A DNA stretch of 64,000 nt from JABDLO01 sp041749255 (GTDB taxonomy: Bacteria; Bacteroidota; Bacteroidia; Chitinophagales; Saprospiraceae): NCBI GenBank assembly GCA_041749255.1, contig JBGTBR010000028.1, positions 71,285 to 135,284 on the forward strand. The letters are read 5' to 3'. The position numbers and the translations under genes were made by a program. Below the pieces are notes generated by a model, which worked only from the letters and a program-made list of their open reading frames with translations, was not told the origin of the DNA and searched no databases. This document shows, piece after piece, positions 26,047 to 35,042 of the stretch (the stretch's first letter is position 1; each line of letters starts with the position of its first letter).

Positions 26047-26890
26047 TTTGCTGAATTTTGGGTGAGTTGATATGGTTGGCAGGTGGCAGGTATAGTAATT
26101 CGTACAATATTTCGTAATACTCAGAAAAAGAAGGTAAGTTATTATGCCCTCCACCCTTTATGGTATGCAAAGTAACCTGACCAGGAGCGATTTCGCGTAG
26201 CAGAACACTATGGCGATAAGGTATGAGCCGATCTTTATCACCATGAATGATTTCTACTGGACATTTTACCATTTTGATATATTGGTCAGTGCGCATATTA
26301 TACCGAAGTAACCACCGAACCGGCAGAAAAAAAATATATCTTTTAATATTCATTTCGAAGCTGTAGAAAGGAGAGTCAAGAATCAACATCCGTGGATTAT
26401 TCCAGGAAGCCACTCTGGTTGCAATGCCCGTACCCAAAGATCTTCCAAAAACGACAATCTGGTCTTCCGGATATCTCTCTTTAATCCACTTATATACAAG
26501 TTGTGCATCGTCAAATAATGTAGTCATGTTTCTCTTTCCACGGCTTTTACCAAATCCACGATAATCCATCATGATCATATCATAGCCATTGCTGACAAAA
26601 TCTCTGGCAAATTTTCCCCACCCTTTGATACTTCTTGAATTTCCCTTCAAATAGTAAATGATACCCCTGGAATTGGGAACTTTAAAATACACTGCATTGA
26701 CTCTGCCTCCATCCGGCATGTCAAAATTAAGCTCTTCAAATGGAAAAGGGTACTTATATTCAAAGGAAGATGACAGGATTTCCGGCCTGAAAAAAAAATA
26801 GTGTTGAAATAAGTACACTATAATACACAGTGCAACATAAACAATACCTATTATGATAAAAATAAATTCCACCGGATCGTATTTTTCCAA
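26036..26890 (-). CDS. Alpha/beta hydrolase with N-terminal membrane anchor (BEM46-like)
   Basis: A 284-residue serine hydrolase. A membrane helix lies at residues 9-31. The fold motifs follow: MDYRGFGKSRGKRN, nucleophile serine in VVFGRSLGTGIATR, catalytic aspartate in IHGDKDRLIPY, and histidine in KGGGHNNLP. This matches the BEM46/ABHD17 group of membrane-associated hydrolases, whose natural substrates are mostly unknown. It overlaps the acyl-CoA synthetase gene by 11 bp. A paralogue is encoded at 28111-28848. Confidence 0.88.
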   Translation of the reverse strand: MEKYDPVEFIFIIIGIVYVALCIIVYLFQHYFFFRPEILSSSFEYKYPFPFEELNFDMPDGGRVNAVYFKVPNSRGIIYYLKGNSRSIKGWGKFARDFVSNGYDMIMMDYRGFGKSRGKRNMTTLFDDAQLVYKWIKERYPEDQIVVFGRSLGTGIATRVASWNNPRMLILDSPFYSFEMNIKRYIFFLPVRWLLRYNMRTDQYIKMVKCPVEIIHGDKDRLIPYRHSVLLREIAPGQVTLHTIKGGGHNNLPSFSEYYEILYELLYLPPANHINSPKIQQNES

Positions 26891-26987
26891 AAGTTAAAGT
26901 AAACAAAAATTGTACAACTTCAGAAATATATATGCGACTATCGAAGTTTACTTTCTATTCATTTTATGATAAGCCCCTAAACTTGTA

Positions 26988-28085
26988 ATGCATACGAATA
27001 TTTCGTCTATTACCATTCTGCTCTGTTTTTTTGTAATACTTCTCGGTTGTCAAAAGAATCAGGAAGAAATGCCTGACGATACCACAGATTTGGATGAGAT
27101 CTATTTCCCATCAAATGTGGGTGATGAATGGCAACATGTGGGTTTCGAAGACCTGGGCTGGAATATTGATGCAGAACAACCGCTTTTAGATTTATTGGAA
27201 GAAAAGAATACCAAAGCTTTTATCCTACTAAAAAACGGGCGCATTGTGATTGAAAAATATTTTGATGGTAATTCCATGCAAACCAATTTGCCCTGGTTTT
27301 CAGCCGGGAAAACATTAACGGCATTTACAGTAGGTTTGGCTCAGGAAAAGGGTTTTTTGAATATAAACAATAGCACTTCAGACTACCTCGGTGCGGAATG
27401 GACAAGTCTTAATCCAGTCATGGAAAATGCCATAAAAGTTAATAATCAACTGACCATGACTTCTGGTTTGGATTATGAGGTAAATGACCTTTTTTGTACA
27501 GATCCTGAATGTTTACAATACAAGACTGATCCAGGTGCACAATGGTATTACCACAATGCTCCCTATACACTCCTTACTCAGGTAATTGATAATGCCGTCC
27601 CCATTGGTTTTACCCGATTTTTTAACAGTGAATTAAAAGATCCAATAGGAATGCAGGGATTTTGGTTGAAAATAGGGTTTAACGAGATCTATTTCAGCTC
27701 GGCCAGAAGTAAGGCCAGATTTGGACTTCTCACATTAAATAAGGGAAAGTGGAAGGATGAAATCATAATGAGTGATACAAACTATTTTAGAGATATGATC
27801 ACCACTTCACAGAGTCTGAATAAAGCATATGGATATTTATGGTGGTTAAATGGGAAGTCTGAGATAATAGTGCCTGCTTCTACGGTTGTATTTCAAACTG
27901 AACTAATCCCTTCAGCGCCAGATGACCTCATTGCAGGCCTTGGATTTAATGATCAGAAACTCTACGTTGTGCCGAGTGAAGGATTGGTAGTGGTCAGAAT
28001 GGGAGATAGTGCTCAGGAAGTGTTACTGGGACCTTCCAGTTTTGATGAATTGCTGTGGCAAAAAATAGTCCAATTGTACAAATAG
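26988..28085 (+). CDS. Serine hydrolase lipoprotein, beta-lactamase class C family
   Basis: A 365-residue envelope lipoprotein: signal peptide with lipobox LLGC at about residue 20. The beta-lactamase/DD-peptidase fold shows the S-x-x-K motif in WFSAGKTLTAF, where serine and lysine are catalytic, and a Y-x-N type motif in WYYHNAPYTLL. A clear KTG/HxG third box is not evident. The family includes esterases and peptidases, so antibiotic hydrolysis should not be assumed. It diverges from the alpha/beta hydrolase gene and converges with a second one, 25 bp away. Confidence 0.85.
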   Translation: MHTNISSITILLCFFVILLGCQKNQEEMPDDTTDLDEIYFPSNVGDEWQHVGFEDLGWNIDAEQPLLDLLEEKNTKAFILLKNGRIVIEKYFDGNSMQTNLPWFSAGKTLTAFTVGLAQEKGFLNINNSTSDYLGAEWTSLNPVMENAIKVNNQLTMTSGLDYEVNDLFCTDPECLQYKTDPGAQWYYHNAPYTLLTQVIDNAVPIGFTRFFNSELKDPIGMQGFWLKIGFNEIYFSSARSKARFGLLTLNKGKWKDEIIMSDTNYFRDMITTSQSLNKAYGYLWWLNGKSEIIVPASTVVFQTELIPSAPDDLIAGLGFNDQKLYVVPSEGLVVVRMGDSAQEVLLGPSSFDELLWQKIVQLYK

Positions 28086-28110
28086 AAGTATGAGAATAAA
28101 AACTCAAAAT

Positions 28111-28848
28111 CTAAAGCACTTCTCCCAGTTTTTCGTGATACATCCTGAAATGTCGTAGATTCCAATGTGTGCCTCCCGGTATGATTACGAATTCATCATC
28201 TTCATTGAGAAAATTTTTCAGCAACATTGCCGACTTTAAAGGGGTAATTATATCTCTGGTACCATGGAAAATGATGGTTTTACCTGAATAGGAGGCCAAA
28301 AAATCTCTGGTAGGAAAAGAATATTGGATCGGGATATATTTTAATAGTGGTTTAGCAATGGGCCAAATGATCCCGTGCAAGTGATCAAATGGAGTTTCCA
28401 AAATGAGTTTTGAAAGTTGGTATTTGCCTGCCAGATTAGAAGCAACAGCAGTTCCAAGAGAGCGTCCATATATATAAGGATCTATAAAGGAAAGGTTTTC
28501 CCGGGACCATTGCAAAACAAGTTCAGCATCTTTATATAGTAATTTTTCTGTGGGAATTCCAGTGCTTTTTCCAAAACCTCTATAATCGATCATAAGCACA
28601 TGGTATCCCAATGAAGTTAAATCTATGGCATATTTACCCCAACGCTTAAGATTTCCCGAATTTCCGTGAAAGTAAATAATGTGCCCTTTTTCGATTTTTT
28701 GGGCCGGAAAATACAGGGCATTTAACCATTCTCCATCAGAAGTAGGGATAAAATATTCCATATGAGGAAATTCAAATTCGAAGCGATAATCCTTATCGAG
28801 TTTAGTGCCTTGAAAAATTACCTTCTGATGTATAAAATCGCTGAGCAT
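28111..28848 (-). CDS. Alpha/beta hydrolase (BEM46-like), paralogue
   Basis: A 245-residue hydrolase similar to the protein at 26036-26890. Shared motifs are IDYRGFGKSTG, IYGRSLGTAVASN with the nucleophile serine, FHGTRDIITPL with the aspartate and GGTHWNLRH with the histidine. It lacks the long N-terminal membrane helix of its paralogue. It lies 32 bp downstream of the aminopeptidase gene on the same strand and is probably the last gene of that run. Substrate unknown. Confidence 0.87.
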   Translation of the reverse strand: MLSDFIHQKVIFQGTKLDKDYRFEFEFPHMEYFIPTSDGEWLNALYFPAQKIEKGHIIYFHGNSGNLKRWGKYAIDLTSLGYHVLMIDYRGFGKSTGIPTEKLLYKDAELVLQWSRENLSFIDPYIYGRSLGTAVASNLAGKYQLSKLILETPFDHLHGIIWPIAKPLLKYIPIQYSFPTRDFLASYSGKTIIFHGTRDIITPLKSAMLLKNFLNEDDEFVIIPGGTHWNLRHFRMYHEKLGEVL

Positions 28849-28880
28849 CCAAATAGGGTTATTATAATGGCAAAATTTTA

Positions 28881-30014
28881 TTAATGATCTAATAGGCCAT
28901 TAAGAAAATGTCCTTTCCGGTAAATGATTTCACCATCTACGATGATCTCACCGTCTTCCATCATATTGGCTATCATATCCCAATGAATGGGTGACTGGTT
29001 GGTTCCGCCAGTTTGGAGATATGATTGACCAATAGCCATATGGATTGTTCCCCCTATTTTTTCGTCGAATAGAATATTTTTTGTAGCAGATAAGATGTTG
29101 TAATTGGTACCAATAGCAACCTCGCCGAAATATCTGCTGCCTTCAATATCAAACACCCTGTCCAGGACATCTTTTCCTGTTTGGGCATCCCAATAAACGA
29201 TCATTCCATCTTTAACCTCAAGAGTGATACCCTGTACCTCTTTTCCCATAAATATAGATGGGTAATCAAAGTGAATAATTCCTTGTACAGAATTTTCTAT
29301 CGGTCCGGTAAAAACTTCACCTGAAGGCATATTGGTTCGGCCATCAGAATTAATCCATTTCCTGCCTTTTACAGAAAAGGTAATATCGCTTTTAGCATTT
29401 TGATACGTTACCTTATCTGCTTCATTGAGAAAATCTACCAACTTCTGTTGTTTTCTGCGAATTTGTCGCCATTCGCCAGCAGGATCATCAGCGTAGAGCA
29501 TGCAGGCATTGTATACAAAGTAGCTATATTCTTCCAGGCTCATTCCGGCTTCCTGAGCACAGGCATCTGTAGGGTACTGGCACAGAGTTCTTTTCAGATT
29601 ACCATCTGCGGTTCTTTTAAAATAAAGATCATTGATGTTTTTAAAAGCCATGTGCCGGGCTTTCGATTTTATGGGATCCACGTTTTGATCTTCCCTCACA
29701 TTAAAAGGAGCTCTAATAGACAGATATGCATCAAAATCTTTAATAGCAGTTTCTTTCAAAATGGGAACACGTGAAATGACATCCTCAGTACCGTAGTCAA
29801 TGAGAATGCGGTATTGTTCCCTGAATGAAAGGTCTATCTCCACATGTATGCCTTTGCCTACCGCATCTTTGTATATTTCCTGAATGAGAGGGATAGCAGG
29901 GATAGCAGACGTTATATACAAACTTTCTCCTTCGCGAAGCTCAAGGCAATATTCTGTAAGCAGACGGGCATACTTATGCAATAAGAAAGATTGGGCTGAA
30001 TCTAATTTTGTCAT
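28881..30014 (-). CDS. Aminopeptidase, M29 family (thermophilic metalloprotease type)
   Basis: Cytoplasmic metal-dependent aminopeptidase that removes N-terminal residues from peptides. The ATG at 30014 is preferred over a TTG six bases earlier; it shares one base with the hflX stop (TAATG), giving 377 residues. The C-terminal half carries the M29 metal-site pattern: GEVFTGPIENSVQG, an EG/FGE segment (GSRYFGEVAIGTN) and TNQSPIHWDMIANM with the His-x-Asp ligands. Coupling to HflX is not functionally explained. Confidence 0.88.
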   Translation of the reverse strand: MTKLDSAQSFLLHKYARLLTEYCLELREGESLYITSAIPAIPLIQEIYKDAVGKGIHVEIDLSFREQYRILIDYGTEDVISRVPILKETAIKDFDAYLSIRAPFNVREDQNVDPIKSKARHMAFKNINDLYFKRTADGNLKRTLCQYPTDACAQEAGMSLEEYSYFVYNACMLYADDPAGEWRQIRRKQQKLVDFLNEADKVTYQNAKSDITFSVKGRKWINSDGRTNMPSGEVFTGPIENSVQGIIHFDYPSIFMGKEVQGITLEVKDGMIVYWDAQTGKDVLDRVFDIEGSRYFGEVAIGTNYNILSATKNILFDEKIGGTIHMAIGQSYLQTGGTNQSPIHWDMIANMMEDGEIIVDGEIIYRKGHFLNGLLDH

Positions 30015-31228
30015 TACCAATGTTTGATTTGGTAAGGATATCTCGTAGTGTATTGATCTTCAATCATCTGCTTCATTATTTCTCTTAAGGATTTTATATT
30101 TTCTTTCTCTTTGGCAGAAATAAAAATAGTGGAATGCTGAAACTCATTTTCAAGACTTTCTTTAAGTTCTTTTAAAATCTCCGATTTGTCTGCTTCGGGT
30201 AAATATAGGTCAAAATACCGATCTCGATATCTGTCTATTTTATTAAAAATGAGCAAGGTAGGCTTTTCATAAGCATGAAGTTCCTGTAGAGTCTGATTAA
30301 CAGTTCTGATCTGATCCTCATATTGTGGGTGTGAGATGTCGACCACGTGGAGGAGAATATCGCTTTCTAATACTTCGTCGAGGGTAGATTTAAAACTTTC
30401 AATCAGGTGGTGAGGCAGTTTTCTAATAAAACCAACAGTGTCCGAAAGCAGGAATGGCATTTTCCCAAACACTACCTTTCTAACGGTAGTATCCAGTGTA
30501 GCAAACAGTTTATCTTCTGCAAACACATCAGACTTGCTCAGGAGGTTCATAAGGGTTGATTTTCCCACATTGGTATAGCCTACCAAGGCAACTCTTACCA
30601 TCACATCTCTGTTTTTTCTTTGTGTTTGGGCCTGCTGGTCAATTTTCTCTAACTTCTTCTTAAGAAGGGAGATTTTATCTCTTACTATCCTTCTGTCGGT
30701 CTCAATCTCCTGTTCTCCGGGTCCTCTCATTCCTATACCTCCCCTTTGTCGTTCAAGGTGTGTCCAAAGGCCCCGGAGGCGGGGGAGAAGATATTGCATT
30801 TGTGCTAATTCTACCTGCGTTTTGGCTTGAGCTGTTTGTGCTCTTCCTGCAAAAATATCGAGAATTAAAGTACTCCTGTCGACAATTTTAACTTTGAGGG
30901 TTTCTTCAAGGAAAGAAGTTTGTTTACCGGTAAGATCATCATCAAAAATGGCCAGAGAGATGTCTTCATTTTCTTCAATATATAACCTTATTTCTTCCAG
31001 TTTCCCGCTTCCTACAAACGATTTAACATTGGGATGTTTGAGTTTTTGTACATACCTTTTTACTGAAACTGCTCCTGCCGTTAAAGCCAGAAACTCAAGT
31101 TCATCTAGATATTCTGCCGCCTGCTCCTCTTTTTGACCGTCTAGAATCAGTCCTACCAGTATAGCAGATTCATCCTCTTTTTTAACTCCCTTTGTTTTTT
31201 CTTTACCTATTTGCCAGTTATTACTCAT
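30014..31228 (-). CDS. hflX: Ribosome-associated GTPase HflX
   Basis: GTPase that binds the large subunit and splits or rescues stalled ribosomes under stress. The 404-residue protein has the HflX N-terminal domain (KHPNVKSFVGSGKLEEI; a nucleotide-binding-like fold), a coiled linker with GGIGMRGPGEQEIETDRR, and the G domain. In the latter, GYTNVGKSTLMN is G1, ATLDTT is G2, SDTVGFIRKLP is G3 and FNKID is G4. The stop overlaps the start of the aminopeptidase gene. A 50-bp gap separates it from the envC-like gene upstream. Confidence 0.95.
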   Translation of the reverse strand: MSNNWQIGKEKTKGVKKEDESAILVGLILDGQKEEQAAEYLDELEFLALTAGAVSVKRYVQKLKHPNVKSFVGSGKLEEIRLYIEENEDISLAIFDDDLTGKQTSFLEETLKVKIVDRSTLILDIFAGRAQTAQAKTQVELAQMQYLLPRLRGLWTHLERQRGGIGMRGPGEQEIETDRRIVRDKISLLKKKLEKIDQQAQTQRKNRDVMVRVALVGYTNVGKSTLMNLLSKSDVFAEDKLFATLDTTVRKVVFGKMPFLLSDTVGFIRKLPHHLIESFKSTLDEVLESDILLHVVDISHPQYEDQIRTVNQTLQELHAYEKPTLLIFNKIDRYRDRYFDLYLPEADKSEILKELKESLENEFQHSTIFISAKEKENIKSLREIMKQMIEDQYTTRYPYQIKHW

Positions 31229-31278
31229 ATATTTTATTGACTATTCTTTAATATTGCTACAATGTAAGTCGCTGAAAA

Positions 31279-32457
31279 TTAGATACCTTTTTTAAGCCAT
31301 GATTCAGGATCGACTTTACTTTTGTTTTTCCAGACTTCAAAATGTAGTACGGAGTTATCCGCAGAAAGTTTACCTAATACGGTGCCGGCCTTTACATCCT
31401 GATTGTTCTTGACTTTCACCTCAGCCAACTTAGAATACACAGTATAAAAATTTCCATGTTGCAATATGACCATATTGTCATACCCAGGAATGGATGTTAT
31501 TCCTATAACTTTACCATTGTGTATTGATTTAATTTGTGCTCCTGGTTTACTGACGATATCAATTCCATTATTATTGATCTTTAATCCTTTAATAGATGGA
31601 TGTGGTTGAACTCCAAACTTATTGCTTACATAACCAGACTCAACCGGCCATAGGAATTTACCCCGGTTTTCTTCAAATGATTCTGAAAGAACGACGGTTA
31701 CCTCTTCCGATTTAACGGTTTTTTCCCGGTCTCTTCGCGCAAGTTCAGCAATAATGGCATCTTCTATTGCCTTATTGAGTTTTTCCCTTTCATTTTGTGC
31801 TATCTCAAGGTCTTTCCGGAGCCTGGACTCATCACGGGAAAGTTCTTTTAAATACTGATTTTCCTTTTCGCGTTCCGCTTGAAGTAGTTTAAATTGTTCT
31901 GATGATGATGACAACAAATCATTTTGAAGATTTTTATTTTCTTCTATTTCTTTGATCCTTTCAGAAATATCATCACTAAGTGTATTGATTTCTTTAGATT
32001 TTTCTAAAGTATAATTTTCATATTGTTTAGCGTATCTCCAACGTAAAAAAGCATCGTTGATATTTTTGGCTGATAATAAATACAACCATGTATTGCTACT
32101 CAGTCTTTTTACGTATTGGTAGCGAAGTAATTGCTGATATTGACTTTTTATAGCATTTACCTCTGCATTCAAATGACTCAGGGTTTCATTATTTTTTTGA
32201 ATGTCTTCGTTGGCTTGCTTTATGGATTTTTTGATGTTTTGAATAAGTTCTTCGCGTTTGGCCATTTTATCCTGAAGAGCCTTTAGCTCATTGATCTTAG
32301 CTGACCTGGAACGAGTAGCCTGATCGAGACTTTTTTGTGTAAGCTCAATCTCATTGATGATTCTGTTGCGTTCACTTTCCAGCTTCTCCCTTGATTGGGC
32401 ATACATTTGTAAGCATCCAAAGGTAAAAAATGTTATGACACTAATAGATTTCCACAT
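31279..32457 (-). CDS. EnvC-like murein hydrolase activator (coiled coil plus degenerate LytM/M23 domain)
   Basis: Periplasmic protein expected to activate cell-wall amidases at division. I choose the ATG at 32457, which gives a signal peptide (WKSISVITFFTFGCLQMYAQ) and 392 residues; the frame is open further upstream inside the previous gene. Residues about 25-250 form long coiled coils. The C-terminal LytM fold reads NNNGIDIVSKPG and NSVLHFEVW. The usual zinc-binding His before G-x-D is Asn, and the first His of HLHFE is Val, so it is probably not a peptidase itself. It overlaps the DUF4292 gene by 17 bp. Confidence 0.88.
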   Translation of the reverse strand: MWKSISVITFFTFGCLQMYAQSREKLESERNRIINEIELTQKSLDQATRSRSAKINELKALQDKMAKREELIQNIKKSIKQANEDIQKNNETLSHLNAEVNAIKSQYQQLLRYQYVKRLSSNTWLYLLSAKNINDAFLRWRYAKQYENYTLEKSKEINTLSDDISERIKEIEENKNLQNDLLSSSSEQFKLLQAEREKENQYLKELSRDESRLRKDLEIAQNEREKLNKAIEDAIIAELARRDREKTVKSEEVTVVLSESFEENRGKFLWPVESGYVSNKFGVQPHPSIKGLKINNNGIDIVSKPGAQIKSIHNGKVIGITSIPGYDNMVILQHGNFYTVYSKLAEVKVKNNQDVKAGTVLGKLSADNSVLHFEVWKNKSKVDPESWLKKGI

Positions 32458-33304
32458 ATTGGGGTGGGATGTTAAAAATGGTCCTTTCCGGTTTTTCAAA
32501 TTCAATAGATTGAAAATCAAACTTAAAATACGCTCTTTTTGAGTTGTTTAAAGGAAAAATATATTCACGAAGATACGGAATTTTACCCTTCCCTTCTAAT
32601 TTTTTATAATCTCCGTATCTAATATGAACCTCTCTTTTTTGGACATCGGTATAAATGACTTCTTCTAGCAATAAATCAAAAGCATTGATTTTGTATGCTA
32701 CCAATAGATCACCGCTTTTACCCTTCAACCTGTAATGATGGGGTTTCTCAAAACCCACCTGTATACTATTTGTATCCGGAATAATGGCATTAGACAGTAT
32801 CATTTTTTGCATGTCGTCAAAAGAAATGTCAATCTGCAATTGGTCCTCAATATTTTCAATACTTCCTTTTTCAAATTTTTTATCAAGCCGGTATATGATA
32901 AACAAAGAATCAGGAGTCAGAAGCATACGAGTCGCTTCAACACTGTATTTCTTGAAAACCATCCATATGATACTGTCTTTTTTAACGCGTAGATATACGG
33001 TTCCACCGACATTTTCTTCAGGGCTTTCAATCTTTACTTTTGCCCGGGTAACAAACCAATCGAAATCCAAATTTCTTTCTTCCAGTGAATTGACTAATTC
33101 TTTAGTTGTACGAAGGGGTGGTTCTCCTTTATATATCAATGATTTTTTGCTACCGCATGACAATATTGTGCATATCAATAACAATAAAAACACGCCTTTT
33201 AATAAAGTAAATGTTCTTTTGATTCCACTAAACCGTAACCCTGTTACATTAAACAACATTTTACGGTTTTGCTCCGGATTTCCTGAGCTTTTATGCCTCA
33301 TCAT
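32441..33304 (-). CDS. DUF4292-family lipoprotein
   Basis: A 287-residue exported lipoprotein. The signal region is preceded by about 30 basic residues; the hydrophobic core ends at lipobox ILSC near residue 50, so an internal start closer to the core is possible. The mature part has the DUF4292 pattern (FDWFVTRAKVKIES, GGTVYLRVKKDSIIWMVFKK, EATRMLLTPDSLFIIYR), a LolB/LolA-like beta sheet thought to bind lipid. It lies one base after the TPR gene and overlaps the EnvC-like gene, a neighbourhood common in Bacteroidota. Confidence 0.85.
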   Translation of the reverse strand: MMRHKSSGNPEQNRKMLFNVTGLRFSGIKRTFTLLKGVFLLLLICTILSCGSKKSLIYKGEPPLRTTKELVNSLEERNLDFDWFVTRAKVKIESPEENVGGTVYLRVKKDSIIWMVFKKYSVEATRMLLTPDSLFIIYRLDKKFEKGSIENIEDQLQIDISFDDMQKMILSNAIIPDTNSIQVGFEKPHHYRLKGKSGDLLVAYKINAFDLLLEEVIYTDVQKREVHIRYGDYKKLEGKGKIPYLREYIFPLNNSKRAYFKFDFQSIEFEKPERTIFNIPPQYVEIY

Positions 33305-33305
33305 G

Positions 33306-34787
33306 TTATTGATTGAGTTTTTTCAGAAGTGAGGCACCTTTGGCTCCTAACTTTACGGCCTTTTGCCAGTACAGGAAAGCTTTATCTATATCGCCATTGG
33401 CTTCAAATATATCTCCTCTCACTTCAAGCGCTTTTACACTTTGCCCCTTGCTTACATCAAGAGCATGATCAATGTGGATTTCAGCATTTTTCATGTCTCT
33501 AACTGATAAAAACGATTTGGCTAATTCGGTATGTATATGAGTTCTTTTCACCTCATCACCTGCTGCTACCATTAAGCCTTCTTTTAAAATATCTATTGCA
33601 TCAGTATATTGTCCGGAAGCATTTAAAGCTATACCGGAGTAAAGATAATTTTCAGCCTGATTGGGAAAGTAATCCAAAGCACTCATGGAGTACTTTTTCA
33701 GTTTGTTGTAATCTTCTTCTTGAGCGAGAAGCATTAATAACTGAAGCCAAACCTCATAAATCTTTTTCTCTTTATCCAGGGTTTTAATATAAGCGTTTAT
33801 AGCTTCTGCATTTTGTCCATTAAGGTAAAGGGCATCTGCATAAATTGCCATAGTCTTAGGATGGTCGGGATGGGTAAGACTGAGTTTTTCGGTAACTTCT
33901 ACCAGGGATGCAGCAAGCATGTCATCATGGCCAGCTGCCAATTTTTCTATATATGGAATAAGTTCTAGTACCTTGGCATCAGGATCAATGTCTTTTCTTG
34001 CTATAAGTGGTAGGAGAGACCTCAGGTAATGGTTTTCATCCGTTTTTTCTGTATGCAAAGAAAGCATAGCTGTATTGGCTCTCACATCATTCGGATCCAA
34101 TTCCAGAATTTTTTTATACCATTCAACTGCTTTATGGTTCTGTCCTTTTTGGGTAAGAAATGTTGCTAGATTGTTCATATAGCGAATGTCACCAGGATAA
34201 GTTTCTACCAGTTTTATCAACTCTTTTTCCGCTTCTGGAAGTTTACCATTTTTCTGATAAAGGTTAAATTTGAGTTTGACAATGGGCTCATGAATAAAAT
34301 GTTCACTTTCCCAAAGATCCATTTCAGCAATGGCCTCCTCTTCTTTCCCAGCTCTTATGAGGCATTTGGCCAGATTTTCAATGTGAGACAGGTCAGATGG
34401 ATCGAGCTTTACCAATGCCTTAAACCCTTCAGATGCCTCATCAAATTTTTCTCGTTCGAGCATCAAAGTGCTGTAATGCATCATAATCCAGACATTGTCA
34501 GAGCCGTTCCTGGAAGCTGCATGGGCATACAATTCGGCACTTTCAAAATCTTTATTGGCCATGTGGGCACGAGATAGTTCAAATGCTATGGTGGCATTGT
34601 TTCTATCATTGCGATACAATTCCATCAACTTTTCAATTGCCACATCATAGCGCCCGGTATACATTTGAATCTGGGCTTCCAAAAACTGGTCTTTTTCTTC
34701 AATATTTTCTTTCGTCACCCTCTCCTCCTGACTGAGTAAGTATAAGGGTATAAAGAGAATCAGAGCAAATGGTATGTACTTTTTCAT
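33306..34787 (-). CDS. Exported tetratricopeptide-repeat protein
   Basis: A 493-residue protein with an N-terminal signal peptide (KKYIPFALILFIPLYLLS) and TPR repeats through most of its length. Examples are AIEKLMELYRNDRNNATIAFELSRAHM, the pair around KAVEWYKKILELDPNDVRANTAML, and AFLYWQKAVKLGAKGASLLKK at the end. It should be a periplasmic scaffold. It is the first gene of a tight minus-strand run with DUF4292 and EnvC-like genes, suggesting a link to envelope biogenesis. Confidence 0.85.
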   Translation of the reverse strand: MKKYIPFALILFIPLYLLSQEERVTKENIEEKDQFLEAQIQMYTGRYDVAIEKLMELYRNDRNNATIAFELSRAHMANKDFESAELYAHAASRNGSDNVWIMMHYSTLMLEREKFDEASEGFKALVKLDPSDLSHIENLAKCLIRAGKEEEAIAEMDLWESEHFIHEPIVKLKFNLYQKNGKLPEAEKELIKLVETYPGDIRYMNNLATFLTQKGQNHKAVEWYKKILELDPNDVRANTAMLSLHTEKTDENHYLRSLLPLIARKDIDPDAKVLELIPYIEKLAAGHDDMLAASLVEVTEKLSLTHPDHPKTMAIYADALYLNGQNAEAINAYIKTLDKEKKIYEVWLQLLMLLAQEEDYNKLKKYSMSALDYFPNQAENYLYSGIALNASGQYTDAIDILKEGLMVAAGDEVKRTHIHTELAKSFLSVRDMKNAEIHIDHALDVSKGQSVKALEVRGDIFEANGDIDKAFLYWQKAVKLGAKGASLLKKLNQ

Positions 34788-35042
34788 TTTTATCTTTAAT
34801 CCGTTTAGCGATGAGGCTTGTAGTTAATTTATTGACTTTTTACCCTACGCATTGCCTATATGTTTCTGAAAATCTTTTTATTTGACTGCCGATAAGTCAA
34901 TGAGCAGGCAATGGGTATTTAAAATATCGTTCACATTGTTCTACTAATGAAAGACATGGACAACCTTTATATTGTTTTGATAAAATGCGTCTTCAGAATA
35001 AACGCAATACTACCAACCTAAAGGATTCCAATCGTTAAACGT

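Noticed and set aside
26047..26154. N-terminal extension of the acyl-CoA synthetase to 26154
   Set aside because: It would overlap the hydrolase gene by 119 bp and adds 36 residues unlike the family; the ATG at 26046 is preferred.
26988..28085. Antibiotic-resistance beta-lactamase
   Set aside because: Only the general serine-hydrolase fold and S-x-x-K are visible; the third active-site box is unclear and the family is mostly esterases and peptidases.
32784..33332. 182-codon open frame antisense to the DUF4292 lipoprotein
   Set aside because: Fully covered by a well-supported gene on the other strand; no recognisable protein features.
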